Below are positions 32,720 to 43,683 of a DNA stretch of 64,000 bases, in pieces. Below the pieces are notes generated by a model. It was not told the origin of the DNA and did not search any database. It worked only from the letters and a program-made list of their open reading frames with translations. The position numbers and the translations under genes were made by a program. The DNA comes from Neopestalotiopsis rosae (taxonomy: Eukaryota > Ascomycota > Sordariomycetes > Amphisphaeriales > Sporocadaceae): NCBI GenBank assembly GCA_023078685.1, contig JALGAS010000004.1, positions 6,282,465-6,346,464 of the forward strand, in the 5' to 3' direction. Position 1 is the stretch's first letter. Each line of letters starts with the position of its first letter.

Positions 32720-34328
32720 TTAGTCGTCACGCCGCGACATTTTCTTCCTCTGGTTCTCGAGCATCCGGTTGATGGATTTCTCCCTCTCCTCCTGTGCCCT
32801 TCTCCTTTCGTAATCCTGAGCCTTTTTGACAGCGGCCTTGGCAGGACCTCCAGTGTAGTCCTCGATGCCCTTTTGCAGATTAGCCATGTTTTTGGTGGCT
32901 CCGTCCATCATTCCGCGGATGCCTCCTCGTGAAGGAGCTTGGTATTGCACTGCTGCCGGCGAAATCGATGTCGATTTGCCAGGCAGAGGAGGCAGCCCAA
33001 CCAGGCGGCGGATCGTGGGGTTGAGCAACGCTGTTCCCTGTGCTGTGGTTGATACGGCAAAAACAAGGAAGAACCATTGAACGGCAGCGGGAAACCACAT
33101 GGTAGCGAGAAACATGATAGGGGTGAGACCGAAGAGCATGAACTTGTTCATAGACACAGCCTGCGGGGTCGGGTTCAAATTGCTCTTTTGGTGCTGAACC
33201 ATGGTAAGAGCACTCAGAGCGGCCGAAGCCAAGGGGAGGATATAAGTAGGATCGTAGACGGTCAGATCCGTGATCCAAGCAAAACCTCCAGTCTCAAGAC
33301 TGGGCACCGGGAGTGCAGCCATTGCTCTCAGGAGACGGAACATGCCAAAACTGAATGGGACAATAGCCAATGGAGGCAGAAAAGTCCTGGCATATGACAC
33401 TCCAGCACGCCTGGTGATTGCCTGAACTCTTGATTGCACCTTCATCTTCTCCATGGTGGGGGCATCCTTGTCCCACATGATTTGCTTGGCTTCTGCTGAA
33501 GCCTTGATAAATTCGGGATCCTTTTGCAGAAGAGCCAACTTGGCAGCATGTTGCTGGCCAATGATTGTTGGATATGCCCATAGAAGACGAACACCGAATG
33601 CGGCGGCGGCAATGGCTGCCCACCATGGCAAGCCAGCATAAATGTAAATGTGCTCGAGAAACCACTCGCACATGGCGGTAGGACCCCAACCAAAGTCCAA
33701 GCCCAGATGCTTGAGATACCCAATTTGTTCCGGGATATCGAGAATTGAGGCTGACTCGAGGTCGCTAAACAGCTCTGGACTGAATGAAGACGCGGCTGGG
33801 TCGGCAGAGCCGTTCCAGACGCCTGGGCTGGCGGTGGTTTGCTCTGCAAAGTGTGGCTCGGCCGAGGAAAGCGGTGAGGTGGAAGTAGTCGCTTCGTTGG
33901 TAACCCCAGTCGGCGTAGCTGGCGAGGCTCCTGGGCTTGCACTCTTGCTCTCAGCAACCTGTTGGCCTGAGCCAAAGGGCCAGAGCGACAGAGACCGCGA
34001 AGCACCTGCTGCAGCACCCAAGTGAATGGGGTTACGGGAAACAGACGAAAGTCGGGGCAACGCGCTGCTGTGGCCTCGAAGAGCGCCCGAGCTAGGGCTC
34101 CATGGCTGTGAGGAACGATGAAGTCGTTGAATCTGAGAATATTGTCGCGCAGCTGTTTGCCATGACGAAATGGACTGGGCAAAGTGGTCAGTCGAATACC
34201 GGATCCGCGCGCTTTTGGAATGCGACAAGCTGCAAAAGTCGGGGACACGATAGACAAACCTGTCGTGGAATACTTTGTCGCAGCCCTGATAACGGGCGTG
34301 AGACGGAAAGTCCTCTGCTTGGTAACAT
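32720..34328 (-). CDS. OXA1: Mitochondrial inner membrane insertase Oxa1
   Basis: Two exons: 34200-34328 and 32720-34132, with a 67 bp intron (34133-34199), give 513 residues. The unspliced ORF would start with an unrelated sequence. Splicing instead gives MLPSRGLSVSRPLSGLRQS, an Arg/Ser/Leu-rich mitochondrial presequence. After a Ser/Pro/Thr-rich spacer comes the YidC/Oxa1/Alb3 core of five membrane helices. It includes LPWWAAIAAAAFGVRLLW, the matrix-loop segment KAEAK-like KASAEAKQIMWDKDAPTM, FLPPLAIVPFSFGMFRLL, YILPLASAALSALTMVQ and AVQWFFLVFAVSTTAQ. The C-terminal matrix tail is basic and coiled-coil-like (YERRRAQEEREKSINRML), the part that binds mitoribosomes in the family. It inserts mitochondrially encoded and some imported proteins. 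Confidence 0.95.
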
Positions 34329-35011
34329 GATGCCAGATTGTGGTGCAATGCGACTCTGGTTCACTATCAGACCCCAGAAGTCGAAGAGGCACTGAATGAA
34401 CAAACTACTACGTAGCAATAATTATCGATTGGGATATTACGCCTGCCATAAATTTTTCGGCGGAACCAGGACGCGGACCAAGCGCGGCTCACTTGCATGC
34501 ATTTAAGCGGGTGGGTACCAGCTCGGCGCATAGCCAGGGATCAGTGGCCGGATGGGAACCAGATAGGCGGTGCTGCCTTTCTTCAGTGGCTTGATCTCCT
34601 TGCTTTAGTTGCAAGTCAAACTGCTAATGCCTCGAGTGTCTGCATTTGTGGCCTGGAGTGAATATGCCTTTGACAATCAAGTGAATATAGATGCAAATTT
34701 TCATTCTTTAATTCAGATTGTAGCCTTTATTTTTGCTCGTATCTTGAGTCTTGACATGGCTCCGTCTAACAATGCATTCACGGGCTCCTGTGATCGTTGC
34801 ATCGTCTACTGTAGGTAGACATTCAAGAAACCTGACTTGACCACAAGGCATAGCTGTTCCACGCCTGCCTCAAGTATACCATTTGCTGTTTGGTTACTAT
34901 TGCTCGCTGTCTGCTGGCTCTGTAAGCCTTTCGTTCTTTATCCACTTTGACGTCTGCCTCAACCTTGACAGAGTATATGGTCTATTAATGCTCTCTTGCT
35001 ATGTCTCTCCA
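34329..35011. other. Intergenic region
   Basis: 683 bp: OXA1 promoter plus MIM1 3' flank. No gene seen. Confidence 0.5.
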
Positions 35012-35497
35012 CTATTCCATGGCTGTCAGGTCTTGAAGCTCCGGGGTGGGTGGAGTTGCCTTTTCGCGAATCTCAATGCCCGGACCGATAGGATGTGTGG
35101 TTCGCCGCGATAATGGAAAGACCTGTGGTCGCTGTCAGTGCTGGCTCCTGGTTGAGGAGAAGTCATGCTCATCGTTTGAAGGCTTGTCGAAGCGCCTCAG
35201 CAGCATCACAGCTCTTACCTTGGTGCCACTCCATCCCAGTCTGAATGCAGCTTCATGTGCAAACAGCTCTCCAAATCCCAACATCATACCGTTGACGAAT
35301 GGAAGCAAAAGGTTGATGGCTGTTCCTCGAATCAAGCCCCAGATCGTGGGGGGCTGGTATAGAATCATGGGCGTCGAGGATGAAGATGATTCGCGTGATG
35401 TCGAAGCCTCCTCGCCGGCCGAGTATTGCTCGCTGTCTGAGTGAATCGTGACGCCAGACTCGGCAAGATGCGAGGAAGGATCGTCGGTGGTGGCCAT
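35012..35497 (-). CDS. MIM1: Mitochondrial outer membrane import factor Mim1
   Basis: Two exons (35219-35497 and 35012-35122; 96 bp intron) give 129 residues. An acidic, Ser-rich cytosolic N-terminus precedes a single membrane helix at about residues 54-77. The diagnostic stretch is AINLLLPFVNGMMLG followed by FGELFAHEAAFRLGW, nearly identical in layout to yeast Mim1, and it includes a GxxxG helix-packing motif (G70, G74). Splicing adds the conserved VFPLSRR tail. Mim1 with Mim2 forms the MIM complex, which inserts alpha-helical proteins and TOM subunits into the outer membrane. It is divergent from the SHP1-type gene and lies next to OXA1. Confidence 0.93.
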
Positions 35498-36264
35498 TAT
35501 TGAGATGGGGGGGGATTATCTCGCAGCCCAGGCAATTATGTGTTGGTCGTCTTCTTATATTTAGTACCTAGGATAGGTAGCTGGTAGAAATACGTGGATA
35601 CAATGGCCCTGCTGACCAAGGTTTAGATCATCAAAAGTGAGGCAAATGGAAATGGTCTGGAGAGTGTACCTGGAATGCAGGTCGGGGATGTGCGCGTTGG
35701 TAGGTGCCGCCGCGGTTAATCGGGTATCTCAGGTACTATCAAGTGCTGGAACACTGCTTACGCGGGTGTACCCAGGATGCCGCACTCTGACTTTAGTGGT
35801 AGACACAGCCTTTCCACAGCGAATCGCAGCGGAATTTCGGTACCTTGATGATCCGCGTGGGGGACTGCTGTCCCTTTTGCCCCTCTGCTCATCGGGCACT
35901 AAATCCACAGAGCGCCTTGAAAGCCCACTGCGGGGGAGCTTTGACGTAGGTGGAGCTGCCTGGAGCTGGGTGTTGTCACCGTTTGGAACATCTTCGAAGC
36001 CTCGGATTTTCATAAGGTATGTTTTGCACACTCTCAGGCACCTTCCATTGTGATTAGCAGAAGTCGTCGAACTCAGCACTGACAATCCCTCAGCGATTCT
36101 TTTGTTACTTTCTTCTCCCAACCCCACTGTGCAGTACATTTCTACACCACTACGTACTACAACCCACCTCCAAGCTGGGGTGACATTCACTGCTGGATCA
36201 GTTGTAATCTTTCAACAACCAACCACCCATCTCAATCAAGTACAACTACTTTAATTAGATCATC
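35498..36264. other. Divergent promoter region MIM1/SHP1
   Basis: 767 bp. Overlapping ORFs on both strands lack ATG starts or motifs. Just before the SHP1 start the sequence is rich in CAA/CT runs, as in a 5' leader. Confidence 0.5.
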
Positions 36265-37582
36265 ATGGCCAGCGATACCGATCATGACACGCTGGTCTTG
36301 CAGCTCCTCGAGTTTGTTCCCAACGCAACACCCGAGCAAGCAACTCAATACCTGTCCGCAAATAATTGGGATCTCGACGCCGCTGCAGCATCGCTCATGG
36401 CTGACGCTGACGAGGCCGAGGAGGATGCTGGCACAGAGGCAGCTCCTGCTTCTTCCTCTTCAGCAGCAGCTGCACCACCCGGATACACGGGTCCCCGAAC
36501 TCTCGATGGCCGTCCTGCCCCAGGCTATTCGGCTTCCTCCAGCGGATCGGCCAAGAAGGCTCAACCCAAGAAGAAGGGTCTTGCCACATTGAGCTCACTG
36601 GGTGGCGGCGGGCATGATCACGATGATGACGATAGTGACGATGACGACGATGATCCCCACAGAGATACCTACGCCGGTGGTGAGAAGAGTGGACTGGCCG
36701 TTCAGGATCCTAATTCGGCCAAGGGCAATGCCCAGCGCATTCTAGATGACCTCTTGGCCAAGGCAAGATCGTGAGTTCCCAAATCGTGCCCCGCCGTAGG
36801 CAAGATTATATTAACCCTGAAACTATAGACAGGCACCACGTCCCGAAGCCTCGTCGGCAGGACCTTCGACCACACCTTCTTTCCGCGGAGCTGGCCAAAC
36901 ACTCGGCGGCGAAGGAGTCGAGAGCCGAACGATTCCTGATCCTCACGGCGCTGCCCCCGGCCCTGCCTCTGCAAACGCACCTGTTCAGGAACGAAGACTC
37001 CATCTTTGGCGCGACGGATTCAGTATCGATGATGGTCCTCTGCGACGCTTTGACGACCCTGAGAATGCAGAAGCTCTGCGCATGATTCAGCAGGGTCGCG
37101 CTCCCCTTCAGCTCATGAATGTTCGCTACGATGAACCCATCGACGTCAAGCTTGAGCAGCATGACGAGGACTTTAGACAGCTTCCAAAGGTGTACAAGCC
37201 CTTCAGTGGCGAGGGCAGACGATTGGGTAGTCCAGTCCCTGGCGATGGCGGCGCTGCCACTGTGCCAGTTGCTGCCCCGGCAGCTACAGCCTCGACCGCA
37301 GCCCCTGCTGCTTCGACCCCGAATGTAGACAGTTCCCAGCCTACCATCATGATACGAATCCAGATGCCCGACGGTACCCGTCTGCCAGCACGATTCAACA
37401 CAAATCACACAGTGGACGATGTCTACAGCTTCATCACCCAATCGTCACCTGACCTGCGCTCTGGAGGCTGGGTACTCGCCACTACTTTCCCGAACAAGGA
37501 CCACACTGACAAGTCCTTGGTGCTAGGCGATATGGCAGAGTTCAAGAAGGGTGGTACGGCTATGGTGAAGCGGAGTACGTGA
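36265..37582 (+). CDS. SHP1: UBX-domain Cdc48 adaptor, p47/Shp1 type
   Basis: Two exons (36265-36770, 36829-37582; 58 bp intron) give 419 residues. Domain order is that of p47. A UBA domain spans about residues 5-43 (LLEFVPNATPEQATQYLSA...WDLDAAAASLM), followed by a disordered Ala/Ser and His/Asp-rich linker. An SHP box at 187-196 (FRGAGQTLGG) binds Cdc48. A SEP domain lies at about 220-300 (LWRDGFSIDDGPLRRFDDP, PLQLMNVRYDEPIDVKLE). A C-terminal UBX domain at about 340-419 contains the TTFPNKD loop that docks on the Cdc48 N-domain. It acts in the cytosol and nucleus in ubiquitin-dependent segregation, membrane fusion and PP1 biogenesis. All parts are intact. Confidence 0.95.
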
Positions 37583-37814
37583 GAAAGGTCTCTATTTGCT
37601 ATTATTGACTTATAGAGTTTCGATTTGCGCAGAGAGGCGTACATAGACTGACCCCTTGGAGGGAATGCTCAGAACCTTTTGCAGAAATGACGAGAGGCAA
37701 TCCAGACTAATATGGCATGTTTGCATTCAGCTATGAAATGAATCTTATAATAGTGCTTCCACTTCTTCAGGGCAAGCCCTAGACCAACAATTTTCCTGGG
37801 TGTTGGAATACAGC

Positions 37815-38585
37815 CTAGCACGTTGCCAACATGCTTGTCAGGGCAGTCTTCTCAGCGCTCGTGATGCTCAAATCCCAGTATGACTTGACTTGAATCCAAG
37901 CCCTTGCGTAGACACAGTAGAAGCTCGACAATGGTGGCTTCCACGCATCGGGGCTTCTGTCTCCCTTGGACTGGTTAACGTTGTCAGTGACTGCCCACAG
38001 CTGGGGTCGCACAACGTCGTTGGCGTATTGTTCACGCTTGTCCGTGGTCCATTCATTGGCTCCCGACTACAAGTACGAGTTAGTTTTGTAAAATGACAGA
38101 CACATCGAAAACAAGTCGACTAGTACGTACGATCCATGCATTTTTCAGCGGCACCATGTGGTCAATGTCGAGATCAGATGCATCTGTCCAACTGGCTCCG
38201 TCGTACGGAGATGTCCACTTGCCGGCCGTGGCCTTGCACGCGCTGTCCACGGTGATGGAAGTGGCATCACGCTTGAGGACAAATTCTCGAGTGTCACAGG
38301 TTCCCGAAATCGTGATCCAAGTTGGAAAAAGGTCACGGTCGTAGTCATCACCGCTGGCAGATGTCTTCACTGTGAGCGCAGCTAGCTGGGTCTTGGCCGC
38401 AGCAGCAGTCGGGATGCCAGACTAATGGACATTTGTTAGTAAGAGTCTACATCACAAGAAGCAGCTACTCAACATACTGGACTTGGCAAAGGGGCTGGCT
38501 CAGCAACCGGGTCAGGCTTTGGAGCAGGCGCCGCAGTAACAGCACATGCTGACAAGAGGCCAGCAGCCAAGACGGTGAACCTCAT
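37815..38585 (-). CDS. Secreted HNH-type nuclease-like protein (DUF1524)
   Basis: Three exons (38478-38585, 38131-38421, 37815-38066; introns 56 and 64 bp) give 216 residues. A signal peptide (MRFTVLAAGLLSACAVTAA) is followed by a Pro/Ala-rich segment and a compact domain. The HNH core is DLDIDHMVPLKNAW, with H124 as the likely general base, followed by NDVVRPQLWAVTDNVNQSKGDRSPDAWKPP. That second part gives the conserved N...N...K-GD pattern of the DUF1524/GmrSD C-terminal family. Two cysteine pairs suit an extracellular protein. Fungal members are presumed secreted DNases, for nutrition or competition. Convergent with SHP1. Confidence 0.88.
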
Positions 38586-39869
38586 TGTGTGGATATTGAA
38601 GATGATGTGATGCTGGTTCTGACGAGAAGCTGACTCGGAAGACGAAAGGGACTCGAGATGAAGGCCTTGAGAAAGGCAATGCCGTCTTATATGCCTTTGG
38701 CGACTGACGGGCTACCAAGTCGCTTTCGATGTTAGTGCTCTGCACATCTCGCCTGTATACTCGAAGATTATAAAAGTGGGTTGGAAACCGCCGGAGATCG
38801 AAATAAAAGGTGATTATAGTTGAGACTATATAAAGTAGAGCTCCAGTATCCAGCTCCAGTGCGACCCTACTTGACAATGTGACTCTCGGGTACTGCTGTG
38901 CTCCTCGAGGCAGCTGACCTTGGCATTGGCATATTGCGACGGGAAACGATCGCCAGGCACGGTGGGGTTGTTCTGTTTAAGATATCGACATTTGTTATTA
39001 CCGTTGCCGACACGATTGTGCCATATTGGTCTTCCATTGATACAGTCAATTTGTATTTCTGGCTCTGAATACATTGACACGTCCCTGCTCAGCACTAAAA
39101 CCAAAGCAATGTGGGCTTGTAACTATATTCAAACAAAACAAAAGATAAGTAATTCTCACCGCTCATGAACACGTTAGGATTCTTTATCATAAGAGCCAAA
39201 TCTGAACCCCACTCAGATCATTGCCAGTGCCGTCTGTCAAGCTCGTGTCCATGTTTCACATGATCTATTGGAGAGTAGTCTAATGCCAAGACAAGACGTG
39301 CAAGTAGCATCCACTGAAGTTGACTGGGACAAGGACACAACCTGCCTATTTCGGATATCGCTTTTTAAAAGCCATGAATTTTGTAGGCCAGTTGTAGACA
39401 AGCCAGATATCCCCACGAATTCTAAACGTGCATATCTGCACCCAATAAGGTTCCATTCGATTGACGAGCGCCTGCCATAAGCTTATCACTTGGAAGCTGC
39501 CGTCACCCTGGTAAAGCCTTGGCAAGGGGTTTGGGTCCACACGCCCGAGAACCAAATTAGATTGTCTGTCGTTAATTCGTGGGTCAAATGCTTATCGCGA
39601 TTGGTCATTGTAGCCGGGTGTCGGCACATTCTTGTAGCTCCTTTGCTATACATAGTATGCCATTCGCAGGCAGAAGGAGCGCTCTGTCTGGCCTTATAAT
39701 GAAGGAAACCGACTGACAAGTGACACCATCAATTGATGCCATTTCTTTTGCGCCCAACACTCAGGAATTCGGGTAGTAATTTGCATGCCCTGGAACGGCA
39801 GTGCGGACAGCCGTAATTTGGGGAATTAGCCTTTGTAAGACTCATTAGAGCGAGCACTTGCGCTCCTCT
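38586..39869. other. Intergenic region
   Basis: 1.28 kb between two minus-strand genes: nuclease promoter and GTR1 3' flank. No gene or strong element seen. Confidence 0.5.
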
Positions 39870-41146
39870 TCATGCGGCAGTCTGAGCCTGTCCGGGGGTA
39901 GACACGGGCCCGTCAAGGAATTTGAAGCTTTCCCGGGCAATCTGACAATTTAACTTGGCCGCGTTGAATCGGGCTTCGCCTGGCGGCAAGATCACCATGA
40001 GATATGTATTGGTGGTGAACTGGTGATGTGAAAATTGTTAGAACTCGCTCTGTCTCTCTTGAGAATGAGGTAAATTGGACTCACTTTAAGGCAGAATATG
40101 GAAAACCGACCGCCAGCCTTGTGCTCCATCAAGGTGAACTGCTCTGCATTTCTCGGAGTTCCAGTAAAGCGACTTATGCTCTGTTTGAAATGTTTGAGGA
40201 TGTTGGAGATACGCTCTTGTCTGTCAGCTGTCGGATTGTTATGGCCCTCTTCTGAAGTCCAATTGGACACGACCAGAAAGCTGGTCCGTTCAAATAGGAG
40301 CAATTCCTCGGCCTCAATCAAGATGCCCAAGGCCTCCAACTGAGACTCAATGACAGACAAGTTTGGCACAAGGTCGTGTATTATGCTGGCCCATGCCTTG
40401 TATAGGGACTGGTCCCATATGGATGTGGCAAAAGGAGTCACATCGAGGTCTCCCGTAAAGCCGGACCCTTGTCTGAACTCGGCCGTCTTCTGCCGCACCA
40501 AGCGCACACGCTCCATGAAGACGTTCTCGCGCACATGGGTCATGATTAAATCCAACTTGTGGATGAGAACATAGACTTTGGCGCCGGGGGAGTATTGGGT
40601 AAGTGCGGACATGATGGAGACATATGTCGCCATGTCCCGATCGACATCACGAGACTCGATATCAAAGACATAGATGAGCACGCCAACGTTTGAAAACACA
40701 TGAACGCGCTGTTGTGAAAGATAGTTTTCCATGAATGCTTCTTGGCCACCACAGTCCCATAGGTTCAAGGTCAAGTTGCCAAGAAACTTGACATGGGATA
40801 GATCAATATCAATGGTCGCACCGCTGGGGTAGTAAGTGGTCAGCACAGAATTCGGACCAAGACTATTCCCCCGGCCGCTCTTCGATAACCAATGGTTTTA
40901 GGAGGTTGCCGTCGGGGCCGCAATCGGCGGAGTGACAGAAGAACGGATCAGAGCGACTCACAGCCTTCGCGTATCTCTTGCAATGTAGTTGCTGAATATG
41001 ATGCTTCTCATGCTTGATTTCCCCGAGCCACTCTTTCCCATGAGCAGGACCTTTTTCTTCTTGGGCTTCTTGACCTCGTTTCTAACATCGCTGTGTGCGG
41101 TACTGTGCCCGGCCGGCAAAGACGCAGGCACCTCGAATTCCGACAT
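39870..41146 (-). CDS. GTR1: Rag-family GTPase Gtr1 (TORC1 signalling)
   Basis: Three exons (40962-41146, 40085-40823, 39870-40019; introns 138 and 65 bp) give 357 residues. The start at MSEFEVPAS puts the P-loop at residues 37-44 (GKSGSGKS) after a Lys-rich stretch. Typical RagA/Gtr1 features follow: [24 protein letters not shown], the switch region [32 protein letters not shown] and the HKLDLI nucleotide-base motif. The C-terminal roadblock domain includes [14 protein letters not shown]. The last exon supplies [16 protein letters not shown]. With Gtr2 it forms the heterodimer on the vacuole that relays amino-acid supply to TORC1. Gtr2 is not in the window. Confidence 0.94.
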
Positions 41147-42136
41147 GGCGCACCTCTTGGCAAGACTTGGTATCAATCGCTCGGTCGCTCGAGTGAAAGG
41201 GAAAGGGAAAATATTTGTAGTAATCGGTGGTTCGCGTTGCGTCGTTCTCACGATTGATGCTGATTCGTCTGCGTTCTTGTCGCCGGCTTCTTCTCCGTCT
41301 TGAGCTTGATTAGCTCAGTGACTGGCAGCGCATTGTTTAGGAATGTCCCCGTAAATCTCCTGCCCCGGTCCACTGCTTCTCGATCTCGAATGCCTAAGGA
41401 TCGTTGCTCGTGCCAGGGCACCGTAGCGGTAGATGAGTATGTCGCGTAGCTGAGCTGATCACTTGGGCATTCGTTATTCGAGCCGGTGGGGGTGACCTAC
41501 CGTCGACGTGTGTTGTGATGTAGGTTGGGTTGACCTGTAGTTGGAGGTGGACGAAGTGTGGTGAACGAGCACTGGCATATGAGCTGCAAGTGGGACCGCT
41601 ACCACTGATCCTGGTCAACAGTATCTATGGACCAGATGGCAATCAGAGCCTTTGCAAAAGCTCCAAATTCGCTATGCCAAAAATGACGTCACTTGAATAC
41701 TCTTTTAGCATTTATGCACTTATAAGGCTAATCTTGTTGATTGCTCTTTTATTACAAGTTATAATAACAAAGTTCAAGGTACTCGCAAGAAGCATCAAGT
41801 TTATATTAGTTTAAGATGCAGATATCTCTTGTGTTTAATAATAGTGTTTTCAATCAAAGGCTTTTATAATTGAGATTTACAAGCATGTAATTAGCAACTA
41901 TTTGAAAATATATCTTGGGTCTTTCCAAACATCAAGCAAGGGAGATTTTGAATTGCAGCGTACTTACGATATTTAATTACCGTTTCGACCATTAAGGCCT
42001 TTAAGCCACGGACACATTAACACAAGAGTGATTCCCACATCGGGAGTAGGTTTAGGACGCTTTCAGTGGGTGTTATTTTAGTTTCATTACATCAGCACGC
42101 TGATAAAATTGTTCACTTGTATGTAGCACTACTAAA
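41147..42136. other. Intergenic region with AT-rich island
   Basis: Promoter of GTR1 followed by an AT-rich tract at about 41690-42000 that has no ORF of note. The sequence there is simple but not repetitive; CpA/TpG are present, so it does not look RIP-mutated. Confidence 0.5.
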
Positions 42137-43132
42137 TCAGAGGTATGGACCAAGGACCTCTTGCGTGTGAGCCCAAATCACACTCTGGGCCTCTTCGCGT
42201 AGCGCCGCCATCACTTTGGCGTTTGATGTACAGTCACACTTGTAATTGACCAAGAATAATCCGTTTTCGGGTTGAGCGAATGAGTTGAGTCCAGGTTCGG
42301 CTTTCCAAGGCACGCCGCGTCCTCCAAAAGCCGCGCTTGTGCTCTGAAAGAGATACCTCTGGCCCGACTCCTCGTCACCAATGGAGAATAATTTGATCAG
42401 CGGCTCCAAGAACAACCAGACCAGCCATCCAGTGATTGAACCGGATCTGATGCCTCTATTGACATTTCCCGTGTTCACCCAACCCGGCCATGAGTGGATA
42501 AATGTCACATCAGGATTTTCCTTGGACAACCTCTCCAGAGTGGTCGTGTTCATGGTTGCGTATTGTGCTTGCGCCTTGATAAAGTTGAAACTCCCGGATT
42601 GCTTCAGGTCCAAGTCCTTGAGGTTCACAGTAGTCCGCTCCAAGCCACCAGCCAAGACACTGATGACTCTGGGACTGGCTGCTCTGCCTAGATTGGGCAG
42701 CAGATTCTGAATAAAGAGAATGCGAGAATAGTATTCCAGACTCTGAGTGATTTCCAAACCCTCTGGAGTCTCCTCGCGGCCGCCCATTGGCGCGTAGCCT
42801 GCAGTGAGGAATAACAAGTCGACATGTGACTCTTCGCTTGTGATGACTTGGCATATTCTCTTTGTCTCGGCAAGAAGCGAGATTTCGCCTTCAATCCAAA
42901 TCACTTGAGCCTTGGAACTTAGAGCTTGGAGCTCTTGCACAAAAGTACGCATCCGATCTGCGGAGCTTTTGCGTCCGATCAGGTATACCCTCATGCTTGC
43001 GCCCGTGGCTACAAGAGCTCGAATAGTAAATTGTCCAATGCCGGATGTACCGCCAGCAAAAACGGCCACACTTGGCGCCGTTGCATCGTTGATGAGTGCG
43101 TTAGAAGCCTGAATTTGTTTATAGACGACCAT
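42137..43132 (-). CDS. Short-chain dehydrogenase/reductase-like protein with altered active site
   Basis: Single exon of 331 residues starting MVVYKQIQASN. An ORF extension upstream reads 39 residues further but has no family features. The Rossmann nucleotide motif is complete (VAVFAGGTSGIGQFTIRAL), as are the LTAGYAP strand and the SVLAGG serine region. The catalytic Y-x-x-x-K motif reads YATMN (AQAQYATMNTTTLERL), so the lysine is replaced by asparagine. The later VTFIHSWPGWVNTG matches the usual PG motif. This variant occurs in a group of fungal SDR-like proteins often found beside secondary-metabolism genes (from memory). Activity and substrate are unknown. Confidence 0.85.
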   Translation of the reverse strand: MVVYKQIQASNALINDATAPSVAVFAGGTSGIGQFTIRALVATGASMRVYLIGRKSSADRMRTFVQELQALSSKAQVIWIEGEISLLAETKRICQVITSEESHVDLLFLTAGYAPMGGREETPEGLEITQSLEYYSRILFIQNLLPNLGRAASPRVISVLAGGLERTTVNLKDLDLKQSGSFNFIKAQAQYATMNTTTLERLSKENPDVTFIHSWPGWVNTGNVNRGIRSGSITGWLVWLFLEPLIKLFSIGDEESGQRYLFQSTSAAFGGRGVPWKAEPGLNSFAQPENGLFLVNYKCDCTSNAKVMAALREEAQSVIWAHTQEVLGPYL

Positions 43133-43683
43133 GTTGGTAAATAAGTGAGAAAAATGTGATCTGCAACGTGGAAATTTGTGGGCGAGCAAGTGTGATCTAG
43201 TAAGGTAACGTCCGGCAGGCAGAAGTCGTGACGAGGACCTTGCTTGCAATCATGTGACGGGGAATCCTCCAAATCCTTGAATCCCAGCTAGGTCAGTGTA
43301 GCTCCGCGCACGACGGTCAAGAATAGTTTCGGGAAAAGCACAAAAGGAATAAATCCCCACCGCTTTAGGATCTGACAAAAACATAATAGGAATACAACGG
43401 AAAAGAGACAATGGTGTAATGGCAGACACATATGATATTGGCACCAAAAGAGACTTCTGCAGGTTTTGTATTTACTTGATAAGAATGCTTGCGTTGAGAG
43501 TCCTCGCCTGAGCCTAACCATGCAAGGTCTCCAGGATTTATCGAAACGGCCTGTTGGAATTCATCCATGTAATCTTCTTCATCATATCTAGTGAAGCTAT
43601 TATTGCTATTTTCAGAGGACTCGAACCTATTGATTCATTTACATCGACCTTCAACCATCGGCCAGTAGGTAAGCACTGTAGCA
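43133..43683. other. Intergenic region
   Basis: 551 bp between the SDR and CAND1 genes. A tRNA-like B-box on the minus strand near 43616 has no matching cloverleaf. No gene seen. Confidence 0.5.

Noticed and set aside
32720..34348. Unspliced 542-residue version of OXA1
   Set aside because: Its first 70 residues lack a mitochondrial presequence; the 67 bp intron gives a much better N-terminus in frame.
43600..43680. Possible tRNA (GGTTCGAGTCC box on the minus strand)
   Set aside because: The T-arm pairs only partly, and no acceptor stem, D-arm or anticodon arm can be drawn upstream.
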